A stretch of 47,966 bases of DNA from DATJPR01 sp035506295 (GTDB lineage Bacteria; Bacteroidota; Ignavibacteria; UBA10030; UBA6906), in assembly GCA_035506295.1 (NCBI GenBank), contig DATJPR010000011.1:1-47966 (forward strand), given 5' to 3'. Positions within the stretch are counted from its first letter, which is position 1, and each line of letters opens with the position of its first letter. Position numbers and translations under genes: made by a program. This document shows, in pieces, positions 1 through 7,357 of the stretch. The notes beneath the pieces are model-generated. The model was given only the letters and a program-made list of their open reading frames with translations. It ran no database searches and was not told the DNA's origin.

Positions 1-96
1 CGAGCGGAGGCTGTCCCTCATGACGTCACGGCAATTCCAGTTGGTGATGAGGATGGAGACGGTGGGATGAGGCTGAGAAGATCTCGATTGGTTCAT
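1..96 (-). CDS. Family 2 glycosyltransferase, N-terminal fragment (runs off window)
   Basis: Reading leftwards from an ATG at 96 there are 32 open codons up to the window edge. After about 12 polar residues the peptide reads TVSILITNWNCRDVMRDSLR, the first beta strand and nucleotide-binding turn of GT-A family 2 glycosyltransferases (compare VVVNWNGRDVTLECLRSL in the GT2 gene at 8705-9601). It would transfer a sugar from an NDP-sugar to a growing surface glycan on the cytoplasmic side of the membrane. It follows the GT9 gene in the same direction after a 137-bp gap. No convincing Shine-Dalgarno sequence precedes the ATG. Only the N terminus is visible, so donor and acceptor cannot be judged. 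Confidence 0.72.
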   Translation of the reverse strand, partial: MNQSRSSQPHPTVSILITNWNCRDVMRDSLRS

Positions 97-233
97 GTGA
101 GTGTTTTGGCGAAGGGTTTCACTAAAGATACGTCGATTCTCCAAAAGATGTTCTGTGCCATTCAGCGGGACTCTGCTGGTGTTACGATCGTTTTCACACG
201 CTTCAACAAGACCACACCAGACCGGTCAGCCAC
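97..233. other. Intergenic stretch, nothing recognised
   Basis: 137 bp between the GT9 stop and the GT2 start, visibly less GC-rich than the genes around it. I see no strong hairpin with a T-tract, no convincing promoter hexamers and no repeat array. It may hold the leader of the leftmost gene. Confidence 0.4.
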
Positions 234-1343
234 TCAGGTTGCCTTGCGGCGCGAAAAGATCGCAGCGGGAATCCCATCCACGACACAGTCTCTCGCAAAG
301 CGAAGGAACGGTCGGATGCCGTAGCGCCGGTAGACGTGGCGAAGAGAGCTCAGAATGGTCAGCGGGCGCTTCGCGATAAGCTGCGCGCGGATGAAGGTGA
401 AGAAATAGAGATTTAGGCGGACGGGGATCCGCTCGTGGAATTTCGCCTTCGCCGAAGGCAATCCCTCGCTCAGCGCGAGCACAATGCACTCAGCGAGTCG
501 GGAAGGCAAGCATTCTGTCATCTCAAGGATGGGTTCTGTCGGCAAGCCGAAATGTTCCGCGTCGTGCACGACAGATGCAAAGACCGATGTTTCCCGCCTC
601 AGTAACTGAATCATAGGCAGCGGCGTCGCCCAGTCTGACGTCGAAAGCCAGGTAATGCCGCTCGAGCACCCGACAAGAAGCGAACTGTATCTGGTCAGCT
701 CCGCGTTTTCCCGGAATCGAACAACGCTGCCATCGATGATTCGGGGATCGTCCGATCTGACGGGGATATCTGATGAGAGAATAAACCTTGCCCCGGGCAG
801 CCTTTGCAAAACAAGTGTCGCCGTCTCGTGTGCGAATTTGGGGGTGATGAACGACTGATTGCTCGTGGACGCTGCTTCGAACAGTACCCGATATTCCCCT
901 GAACAAAATCCCGTGCGGGTCACCAGTTCACGTACACGTTCCACCTCGTCGGGGAAAAGCCTCATGACCGGCGTAACTGGAACGGTGATGGGCCGGGGAT
1001 ACCCGCGGAAGATCGATGCTCTGACCGTTCCGTCGAAATTTCTGTAGTTGTCCGGGTTGACCTGTGTGAGAAACACTTCATCAAACTCGCCTCGTTTTTT
1101 TCTCGCCTTCGCTTCACGCGCGAATGACGGCCAGAGCGGTTCGATCTCAGCACGGGAACGGGCCGGTATTTCCCAGATCTCATCGACAAACGGATTGCCG
1201 TCAAGCACTCGACGATACAGAGACGCGACCGCCCAGGTCAGATGGCAACCGGGAAAATCCTTCTTGATCTGCCTGGCGATGGTAGTCGCGTACAGAATGT
1301 CCCCGTTGCATGATAGCTGACCGAGAAGAATCCGTGACGGCAT
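234..1343 (-). CDS. Glycosyltransferase family 9-like protein (heptosyltransferase fold)
   Basis: 369 aa, ATG at 1343. The N terminus (RILLGQLSCNGDILYATTIARQIKKDFPG) matches the GT9/ADP-heptose:LPS heptosyltransferase start, in which a G-x-GD-like turn precedes 'T..I..L...P'. The middle part has SSDIPVRSDDPRIIDG and RYSSLLVGCSSGITWLS, corresponding to the GT-B C-domain where the donor sits and the conserved 'G.SSG..HLA' type motif. It probably adds a sugar to a lipid-linked or core oligosaccharide. The gene is 2 nt from the downstream end of the epimerase gene, so it is co-transcribed with it. The family is clear; donor sugar (heptose or other) is unknown. The last ~60 residues are basic and may bind membrane. 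Confidence 0.7.
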   Translation of the reverse strand: MPSRILLGQLSCNGDILYATTIARQIKKDFPGCHLTWAVASLYRRVLDGNPFVDEIWEIPARSRAEIEPLWPSFAREAKARKKRGEFDEVFLTQVNPDNYRNFDGTVRASIFRGYPRPITVPVTPVMRLFPDEVERVRELVTRTGFCSGEYRVLFEAASTSNQSFITPKFAHETATLVLQRLPGARFILSSDIPVRSDDPRIIDGSVVRFRENAELTRYSSLLVGCSSGITWLSTSDWATPLPMIQLLRRETSVFASVVHDAEHFGLPTEPILEMTECLPSRLAECIVLALSEGLPSAKAKFHERIPVRLNLYFFTFIRAQLIAKRPLTILSSLRHVYRRYGIRPFLRFARDCVVDGIPAAIFSRRKAT

Positions 1344-1345
1344 GG

Positions 1346-2203
1346 TTACAGCCCGCTCATCATGGCAGCAAGTTCATGGAACGACACCCTGGGTCTCCAG
1401 CCGAGCGAACGTATCCGTGCGGGATCCGAAGCGAGTGTCTGATACTCGGCCTTGAACCCGCTGACGCGCCGCACGTACTTTCTCCAATCCAAACCGCGAA
1501 GGGAGAAGCATTCCCCGACCCACTCTTCGATACTATGCGTTTCTCCGGAGCCGATCACGGCTTCGTGGATCGCGTCCTGGTGCACCAGTGTCAGTATCGC
1601 CTCTGCGATATCACCAGCAAAGGTCCACTCCTTGCGAGTGGAGAGGTCGCCGATCTCGAAGAATGTTGAGCGCCCTTCGGCAATGTGTGCCACCGCATCA
1701 ACGACATCGCGGCTCACGTGGCCGGGCGTCCGGTTGGGGCTTTCGTGGTTGAAGAGGTAGCCGACATACGACCGCACGCCGAGCGATCGGTAGTACCGTG
1801 CAGCGAAGACGGAGTGAATGCGCGCGACGGCGTAAGGGCTCTGGGCAACGAACGGCGTCTCTTCGGAAATCGGCATGCCTGAGTTCAGAAACTGAACGGC
1901 CGAGCCGACAACAAACACTTTTGTTCCCTTCCCGGATCGGTGGACCGATTCGAGAACGTTCAGCGTGCCGGTTGCAATTGCCCCGTGGTTTTCGAAGAGT
2001 GCGTCGTGACGCGTCGTGGAGATGGCGGCAAGCTGGAAGACGACCTCGGGGCGGTGGCGCCGGACCAAGCCGTCGACGACGGCAAAGTCCGAGACATCGC
2101 CTTCAGCGCGGGTAACGGAGACCGGATCGAGCCCTCGTGCCCTGCAGGATTCGGCAATGTAGGGTCCATCCTGTCCATCAGCGCCAAACAGTAACGCCTT
2201 CAT
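1346..2203 (-). CDS. Divergent GDP-mannose dehydratase-like SDR (YxxxR instead of YxxxK)
   Basis: 285 aa extended short-chain dehydrogenase/reductase. The N terminus GADGQDGPYIAE (7-18) is the NAD(P)-binding glycine motif in the form typical of GDP-mannose 4,6-dehydratase, and YLFNHESPNRTPG also matches Gmd (ILFNHESPRRGEG in the gene at 6280-7323). The active site differs. Gmd residues T131/E133/Y155/K159 correspond here to S101/V103/Y124/R128 (SPYAVAR), so the general-acid/base Glu and the catalytic Lys are missing. It is 62 aa shorter than Gmd. A 4-nt ATGA overlap (2200-2203) couples it to the C-methyltransferase. A role as a GDP-4-keto-6-deoxymannose reductase or epimerase is plausible from context. 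Altered chemistry or loss of catalysis cannot be excluded. Confidence 0.7.
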   Translation of the reverse strand: MKALLFGADGQDGPYIAESCRARGLDPVSVTRAEGDVSDFAVVDGLVRRHRPEVVFQLAAISTTRHDALFENHGAIATGTLNVLESVHRSGKGTKVFVVGSAVQFLNSGMPISEETPFVAQSPYAVARIHSVFAARYYRSLGVRSYVGYLFNHESPNRTPGHVSRDVVDAVAHIAEGRSTFFEIGDLSTRKEWTFAGDIAEAILTLVHQDAIHEAVIGSGETHSIEEWVGECFSLRGLDWRKYVRRVSGFKAEYQTLASDPARIRSLGWRPRVSFHELAAMMSGL

Positions 2204-3459
2204 GCGCCGACAATTTCGATGTTCGGGAGCGGGAAGATAAATTTTGTCCCCTGATCAAGACTCGCCTTCTCGCGTTGAAGGAACTCCGCCTTGAAATGCC
2301 AGGGGAGAACAAGGTAGTAGTCCGGCTTCTTCGAACGCGACTGTTCTTCGCTCACGATCGGAATGCCGGTGCCGAGAGTGAACGCACCGTGCTTGTCAGG
2401 GTTACGGTCCGCCGCGCATTCCACAATCGTGCTGTCAATGCCGCACCACTGCAGAAGCGTATTTCCTTTCGTCGATGCCCCGTAGACATGGATCCTCTTT
2501 CCTTTCGCCTTCAAGTCAAGAAGCAGGGCGCGCAACTTGTCGCGTTCTTCTTCAATGCGACGCTGAAAACCCGTGTACGGTGCGCTGGTGTCCAATGCGA
2601 GATCGAACTCGGACTGCTGCAATCCCTGAAGTTCCCGGCGGTGCACCGACGAGTCGAAGGCCCTGTTTGCGGCATGCGCGGCGAAACACCGGATGCTTCC
2701 CCCGTTGATGCTGTTCAACGACGCACGAACAACCTTCATGTCAATGCGACGAAGGATATTCTCCACCACCGCGAGGGTATAGTATTCGAGATGCTCGTGG
2801 CAGATGGTATCATACGAGTTCTGCCGCAGCATCGATGGCAGATACGACATCTCAAACACCCAGAGCCCGTCCGGCGCCAGCACGTCACGGACGTTGCGCG
2901 CGAAGGCAACAGGATCTTCGAGATCGTAGAACATCGCAATCGAGGTAACAACATCGAACGGCTTGTCCCCGGCGACGTCGGAAAGAAGAGGGGTCGGGAA
3001 GAGGTCCTGGATAACTGTGATTCCATCCCCCACCTCACCCGCGACATCCGAAGGATCGACGCCGAACTTTTGCACGCCTTTCGGATACAGGAAGAGCAGC
3101 GTGCCGTCATTGCATCCGATATCAAGAACTCTCCCGGTTGAAAGAGGCTTCATCGACTGGATATCATCTACGATCGTTTTCAGGTGCGACCGCATGGTCT
3201 GGTTGGTGCCCGACCGATACCAGTACGCGGCATAGAGAATCGCCGGCGGAACGGAATACTCCATTTGGAGAAGGCCGCACGCCTGTTCATCACGCATGGG
3301 ATCACAATGGACAAGTGCGGTGGGGATCTTCCGTCGGGATGGTTCTTCCTTTCCCGGCTTCACAAACGATCCCTGAAGGTACTGATCACCCAGATCGATG
3401 ACACGGGTAAGAGCGGAAGAACCGCAAACGCGGCATGTGGTACGATGGCGCAGATGCAT
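2200..3459 (-). CDS. NDP-hexose C-methyltransferase (Methyltransf_13/11/14 architecture)
   Basis: 419 aa, the usual length for TylCIII/NovU/TcaB9-type sugar C-methyltransferases. The N-terminal zinc ligands are C9-x2-C12, C52 and C61 (in the CGLLQ context). The SAM site is VLDIGCNDGTLL (111-122). The CHEHLEYYT motif (220-228) carries the histidines and glutamate associated with C-deprotonation in this family. The C-terminal Rossmann-like domain contains YGASTKGNTLLQ and ends near LPWHF. The enzyme methylates C-3 (or C-5) of an NDP-4-keto-6-deoxysugar, giving a branched deoxysugar. Its substrate could be the GDP-4-keto sugar made by Gmd in this locus, or a CDP-4-keto sugar downstream of the cytidylyltransferase at 10741. 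The start ATG at 3459 lies 27 nt after the previous stop. Confidence 0.88.
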   Translation of the reverse strand: MHLRHRTTCRVCGSSALTRVIDLGDQYLQGSFVKPGKEEPSRRKIPTALVHCDPMRDEQACGLLQMEYSVPPAILYAAYWYRSGTNQTMRSHLKTIVDDIQSMKPLSTGRVLDIGCNDGTLLFLYPKGVQKFGVDPSDVAGEVGDGITVIQDLFPTPLLSDVAGDKPFDVVTSIAMFYDLEDPVAFARNVRDVLAPDGLWVFEMSYLPSMLRQNSYDTICHEHLEYYTLAVVENILRRIDMKVVRASLNSINGGSIRCFAAHAANRAFDSSVHRRELQGLQQSEFDLALDTSAPYTGFQRRIEEERDKLRALLLDLKAKGKRIHVYGASTKGNTLLQWCGIDSTIVECAADRNPDKHGAFTLGTGIPIVSEEQSRSKKPDYYLVLPWHFKAEFLQREKASLDQGTKFIFPLPNIEIVGA

Positions 3460-3486
3460 AGGAGCGTCAGGGGCGGCTGGCGGCGG

Positions 3487-3945
3487 TTAGGATGACCGTG
3501 GAAAAGCCGAGCGCTTTTCCACCATGGATTTGAAGGTAGAATTGATCTGATCGATACACCGGTTTCGTTCGAGGTTCAGGATCGCCAGCTGTTTCACCAC
3601 TGCGTCCTTTTCCCCCGGGGGGACGCGTTCGAATTCGTACACGCGTTCCTGTTCGTGCCAGAGTTTGATATTCACCTCCGCCAGGCGGGAGAAGACCTCT
3701 CCGACGGTCCCGGAAATCTCCGCAACGGGATTTCCCTCCTTCGTGTACACTTTGTTGGCCGCGAAGGTAAGACGTTCGACGGGTATTTCACCCGAGAGCG
3801 CCGCCATGAGGTATTCCTGGATCTCGTCGCGGAGCTGGCGTTCCTGGCCGCCAAGACTTTCCTGGACCGAAGGATCCGTCGCATGCCATTGCTTGAGCTT
3901 CACAATGGTGAGTTTATCGCACAGTGCGCCGAGTGTTTCTGCCAT
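3487..3945 (-). CDS. Small helical protein of unknown function in glycan locus
   Basis: 152 aa from ATG 3945. The frame stays open to about 4014, but that start would overlap the upstream gene by 53 nt, while 3945 leaves a 16-nt gap. The protein is charged and predicted helical. Two tryptophan-histidine motifs stand out, LTIVKLKQWHATD near the N terminus and VNIKLWHEQERVYEFE in the middle, followed by NLERNRCIDQINSTFKSM. The pattern of spaced 'K.WH..' helices and a final R-rich 'NR.ID.I' helix reminds me of DUF4254-like proteins found in polysaccharide loci, but I hold this loosely. No signal peptide, membrane segment or catalytic motif is visible. The neighbours suggest an accessory role in sugar or methyl-group modification. 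Confidence 0.6.
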   Translation of the reverse strand: MAETLGALCDKLTIVKLKQWHATDPSVQESLGGQERQLRDEIQEYLMAALSGEIPVERLTFAANKVYTKEGNPVAEISGTVGEVFSRLAEVNIKLWHEQERVYEFERVPPGEKDAVVKQLAILNLERNRCIDQINSTFKSMVEKRSAFPRSS

Positions 3946-3961
3946 ACGGTGGTTCTTTTTC

Positions 3962-4882
3962 TCATTCCCCCGCGGAGAGATCTCCGACACGAAGCGCTCC
4001 GCCGGTCTGCACATCGACCAGCGGAAGATCCGCGATCAGCCGGAGTCCCTCCCGATAGTCCAGAAAGGTGGGGTTGCCTTCACGATCACGCGAATTCCTG
4101 TACTTCGCCCGTCGATAAACGTCCCGCGATGCTACAGCCGGGAGCCCGCCACGCACATCATTGCGCACAAAGAACGCGTTGTTGCCGGCACTGTTCGACC
4201 CGACGAGCACGTATCCTTTCTTTTTCCCGAGATACTCCAGCGCGGGAAGAGACGCACCGCCGTAGAGAAAGGAAAAGTGGGCCTTCGCCCTGTCGAAAGT
4301 TCTGTTGTAGGGAATGGAAACGGCTCTGTCGCATCCAAAAATGTTCTCGTACTCGCATACGACAATGCGGGGCGACGCTACTTCGATCGCTTCCCACACC
4401 CAATAGTCGTTGCCGTCGATATCGATGGACAACAACCCGATGTCGCCACGGGCGCCGTACCGCTCAAAAACCTGGTTGACCGATTCCCGCTCGATGAACG
4501 TGCACACCGCCGTGAGATCATGCCGGTAGTACAGCGGTTGTCGCCGGATGGAATCCACATCCTGCGCCTCGGCTTCGAAGACGACTCCCGACCAGTTGTT
4601 GTTCTGGAGAAGGAAGCGGGTATTCGATTCCTTGTAGTCCTGAACACCGAACTCGACGAAAAACGGGTTCTGGATGGGGACGGTGCGGATCAAGTGCTGG
4701 ATAATGCCGTCTTCGCCCCACTGGGACGAGACCCGGAACTCATACTCCTGAAGGCGCCCCCCCTTGTTGTTCGCGGCCTCCAACGACCGAAGTTCGATGC
4801 GCCCGACCGCCAGTTGGAGATCTTCAACGCGTCGAAGCAGCTCGCTGAGTTGTGCCAAGCGGTTCCGAATTCGGCGGATCAT
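3962..4882 (-). CDS. FkbM-like putative SAM-dependent methyltransferase
   Basis: 306 aa, ATG at 4882. Residues 1-40 look like a short amphipathic coiled coil (RNRLAQLSELLRRVEDLQLAV). The core has FFVEFGVQDYKESNTRFLL (74-92), matching the first SAM-binding strand of FkbM-type enzymes, and LLSIDIDGNDYWVWEAI (150-166), matching the 'lD.eG.e..vl.g' strand. This family O-methylates sugar hydroxyls in some members, while many are uncharacterised. The gene lies between the unknown 152-aa protein and a flippase on the same strand with short gaps. The likely role is tailoring of the glycan before export. The classic Gly-rich motif I is weak (VEFGVQDY), so the enzymatic assignment is moderate. Confidence 0.6.
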   Translation of the reverse strand: MIRRIRNRLAQLSELLRRVEDLQLAVGRIELRSLEAANNKGGRLQEYEFRVSSQWGEDGIIQHLIRTVPIQNPFFVEFGVQDYKESNTRFLLQNNNWSGVVFEAEAQDVDSIRRQPLYYRHDLTAVCTFIERESVNQVFERYGARGDIGLLSIDIDGNDYWVWEAIEVASPRIVVCEYENIFGCDRAVSIPYNRTFDRAKAHFSFLYGGASLPALEYLGKKKGYVLVGSNSAGNNAFFVRNDVRGGLPAVASRDVYRRAKYRNSRDREGNPTFLDYREGLRLIADLPLVDVQTGGALRVGDLSAGE

Positions 4883-4912
4883 GGAAACGATAGACGTTGT
4901 GATCGAACTCTC

Positions 4913-6280
4913 TTATCGCGCCCAGATGCCCGTCGCGCTCCCCTCCACGAGTTTCTTCAGCTGCACGGGCCAGATGAAACACCCGGGCAGCAAGCACACA
5001 TTGATTGCCACCATCACTCCCGCGCTCTCCATGCCGAAGAGTGTAGAGAATGCTATGGCGACGGGTATGACGACGATGGCTGTCGGTATCGCGACCCACA
5101 ATTGGAGCCGTATTTTGCCGACGCCGTTCATAAAGTACGCAAATATGTTGCTCCACGCAACGATCGCAACATACGCTGCTGAGGCGAGTGACATCAGGAA
5201 GGAGACGTGGACATCGGCACCGACCCACATCCGGTAGACGAAGTTCGCGGCGAGAAGCATGACGACCAGCCCCGCGACCATCACCGCCCACGAGATCTTC
5301 AGCTTCCGGATCGTCATCAGAATCCATGCCCGGTCGCCGCGCGTGAACGCGTCAGTGTACGCAGACCAGAACGGAAGAAGGATGATCGTGAACGCCGTGG
5401 CCGCAACGCCGAAATACTTAAGTGCAATGTTGAACGGCACCACAGCGGCGGCGCCGAACTCTTGAACGATGATGATGTTCGAGCTCGAGAATATCAGGAG
5501 CCCCGAAATCTGAAGCGCAAAGAACTGGACTCCCACCATCACAAGCTCTCTGCCGAAACGAAAATCCACGTACTGGATCGATGGTGCAAGCGAACGATAC
5601 GGTCCCCGGAAGAACCAGAGACCCGCGCAGAATGGCACGAGTGCCGCCATCATCGAGAGGATCGTCCCCAGCCAGAACAGCGAACCAGCCGTGGTCTTCG
5701 AGAGCACCCAGACGCCGATCAATGAGCCGGAGGCCACAAGCACCTCCAGCAGCGTGGCGAGGGCGGGCTTCTGGTCGGCGATGAGGACGGTGCCGATGAG
5801 CCCGAACAGCAGCCGGAGACAGAAAAAAATAAACACAATGGCCCCCAACCACGTGAGCTCCGAGGCCATCTCCGGAGTTCCGCCGAGGATGCTCACCCAC
5901 GGAAGAAGCGGATTGATGACCATGAAAACTGTGATCAGGCCAGTGATGATCAGCCCCACCATGGCAAAGGTGGTGCTGACAAGCTTTCGCGCATGCTCCC
6001 GCTCATTCATTGCAAGAGCCTTCGCGACGCCGTTCCGGAGACCGTTGCCGAGCCCCACATCCATCATGCTCACCCAACCGATAACCGAGCTGAGGGTTAT
6101 CCAGATCCCATACTTCGTCTGATGGAGATATGCCAGTGTCATGGGAACCAAAACGAGGTTGATGACACTGCTCGTCCCGCGCAGCAGGAATAATCCGACA
6201 ATATTCCGCTTTGTCCGGATGCTTCGCTCCTGTCCCTCAAAGAAGAAGCGCCTGACAAGTCCGGAAATGGTCCCTTCCAT
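4913..6280 (-). CDS. Polysaccharide flippase, Wzx/MATE-like (first copy)
   Basis: 455 aa integral membrane protein with roughly 12-14 hydrophobic segments. The N terminus has a short basic stretch followed by FLLRGTSSVINLVLVPMTLAYL and 'YGIWITLSSVIGWVSMMDVGLGNGLRNGVAKALA', the characteristic first-helices pattern of the PST/Wzx family (MVF superfamily). It moves polyprenyl-linked oligosaccharide units across the inner membrane. The start overlaps the gmd stop by one nucleotide (TGATG at 6278-6282), indicating translational coupling. A second flippase lies upstream at 7358-8692, so the locus may export two different glycans or lipid-linked units. Confidence 0.85.
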   Translation of the reverse strand: MEGTISGLVRRFFFEGQERSIRTKRNIVGLFLLRGTSSVINLVLVPMTLAYLHQTKYGIWITLSSVIGWVSMMDVGLGNGLRNGVAKALAMNEREHARKLVSTTFAMVGLIITGLITVFMVINPLLPWVSILGGTPEMASELTWLGAIVFIFFCLRLLFGLIGTVLIADQKPALATLLEVLVASGSLIGVWVLSKTTAGSLFWLGTILSMMAALVPFCAGLWFFRGPYRSLAPSIQYVDFRFGRELVMVGVQFFALQISGLLIFSSSNIIIVQEFGAAAVVPFNIALKYFGVAATAFTIILLPFWSAYTDAFTRGDRAWILMTIRKLKISWAVMVAGLVVMLLAANFVYRMWVGADVHVSFLMSLASAAYVAIVAWSNIFAYFMNGVGKIRLQLWVAIPTAIVVIPVAIAFSTLFGMESAGVMVAINVCLLPGCFIWPVQLKKLVEGSATGIWAR

Positions 6281-7323
6281 CAGAATCCCCGGCGTTGGAC
6301 TTTTTCGAAGTCGGCTTTTGCCATGATCGCAATCAGCTCACGGAACGACGTCCTGGGAGCCCATTGAAGCTCGCTCCTTGCCTTTGAAGCATCCCCGATG
6401 AGCATATCGACTTCTGTGGGGCGGTAATAAAATGGGTCGACGGCGACAAGCGCCGCCCCGGTTCTGGCATCGATCCCCTTTTCGTCCAACCCCGACCCTT
6501 TCCACTCAAGGGTCATATCGAGTTCCTGGAATGCCAGCTCCGCAAATTCTCTGACCGTGTGAGTCTCACCGGTTGCCATGACGAAATCGTCGGGAACGCT
6601 GTGCTGGAGAATCCGCCACATGCCCTCGCAATATTCCGGGGCATATCCCCAATCACGATGAGCGTTGAGGTTACCGATGGTCAACACTTTCTGCAACCCC
6701 AACTTGATCTTCGCGGCACCGAGAGTGATCTTGCGCGTCACAAAACCTTCGCCGCGGCGCGGGGATTCATGATTGAAGAGGATCCCGTTGCAGGCAAAGA
6801 GATTGTACGCCTCCCGGTAATTCACCACGATCCAATAGCCATAGAGTTTCGCCACCCCGTAAGGGCTCCTCGGGTAGAAGGGCGTCTTTTCATTTTGCGG
6901 CACCGCCTGGACCTTGCCGAACAACTCGCTGGTCGAAGCCTGGTAGAACCGTGTCTTTACGCCGGTCTCACGGATCGCATCCAAGAACCGCAACGTCCCC
7001 ACAGCGTCAACCTGAGCTGTATATTCGGGAACATCGAAGGATACTTTGACGTGGCTTTGCGCCGCGAGGTTGTAGATTTCCTCCGGCTCAACCTTTTCGA
7101 GCAGCCTGTTCAGGTTCGACGTGTCGGTCACATCCCCGTAGTGAAGGAACAGCTTTTTGTTCATCAGCTGATCATTCTGAATATATAGATGATCGATTCG
7201 CCCCCGGTTGAAAGAGCTGCTTCGGCGAATGATCCCGTGCACTTCATACCCCTTCTCGAGGAGAATCTCGGCGAGATAGGATCCGTCCTGGCCTGTAATG
7301 CCGGAAATCAGTGCTCGTTTCAT
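6280..7323 (-). CDS. gmd: GDP-mannose 4,6-dehydratase
   Basis: 347 aa, the normal family length. It converts GDP-D-mannose to GDP-4-keto-6-deoxy-D-mannose, precursor of GDP-fucose, GDP-rhamnose, GDP-perosamine and related sugars. The NADP site is GITGQDG (8-14) and RRSSSFN (33-39) is the Gmd adenosine-phosphate loop. The catalytic set is complete: T131, S132, E133, Y155 and K159 (SPYGVAK). ILFNHESPRRGEGFVTRKI and the C-terminal PTEVDMLIGDASKA are Gmd signatures. It sits upstream of the first flippase (one-nt overlap), with a divergent paralogue 4 kb downstream. No GDP-fucose synthase (Fcl) or perosamine aminotransferase is in the window, so the next step is either the paralogue at 1346-2203 or lies outside. 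Confidence 0.95.
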   Translation of the reverse strand: MKRALISGITGQDGSYLAEILLEKGYEVHGIIRRSSSFNRGRIDHLYIQNDQLMNKKLFLHYGDVTDTSNLNRLLEKVEPEEIYNLAAQSHVKVSFDVPEYTAQVDAVGTLRFLDAIRETGVKTRFYQASTSELFGKVQAVPQNEKTPFYPRSPYGVAKLYGYWIVVNYREAYNLFACNGILFNHESPRRGEGFVTRKITLGAAKIKLGLQKVLTIGNLNAHRDWGYAPEYCEGMWRILQHSVPDDFVMATGETHTVREFAELAFQELDMTLEWKGSGLDEKGIDARTGAALVAVDPFYYRPTEVDMLIGDASKARSELQWAPRTSFRELIAIMAKADFEKVQRRGF

Positions 7324-7357
7324 GGTTCATACCTTTGAGAAGAAGTACGCCGTGTCT

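Noticed and set aside
3946..4014. Upstream start for the 152-aa protein
   Set aside because: Would overlap the preceding gene by 53 nt and adds 23 basic residues with no relation to the rest.
3665..5182. Plus-strand open frame of 505 codons opposite the FkbM-like gene and flippase end
   Set aside because: Spans the ends of three minus-strand genes, has no recognisable motif and low-complexity basic sequence; an antisense shadow.
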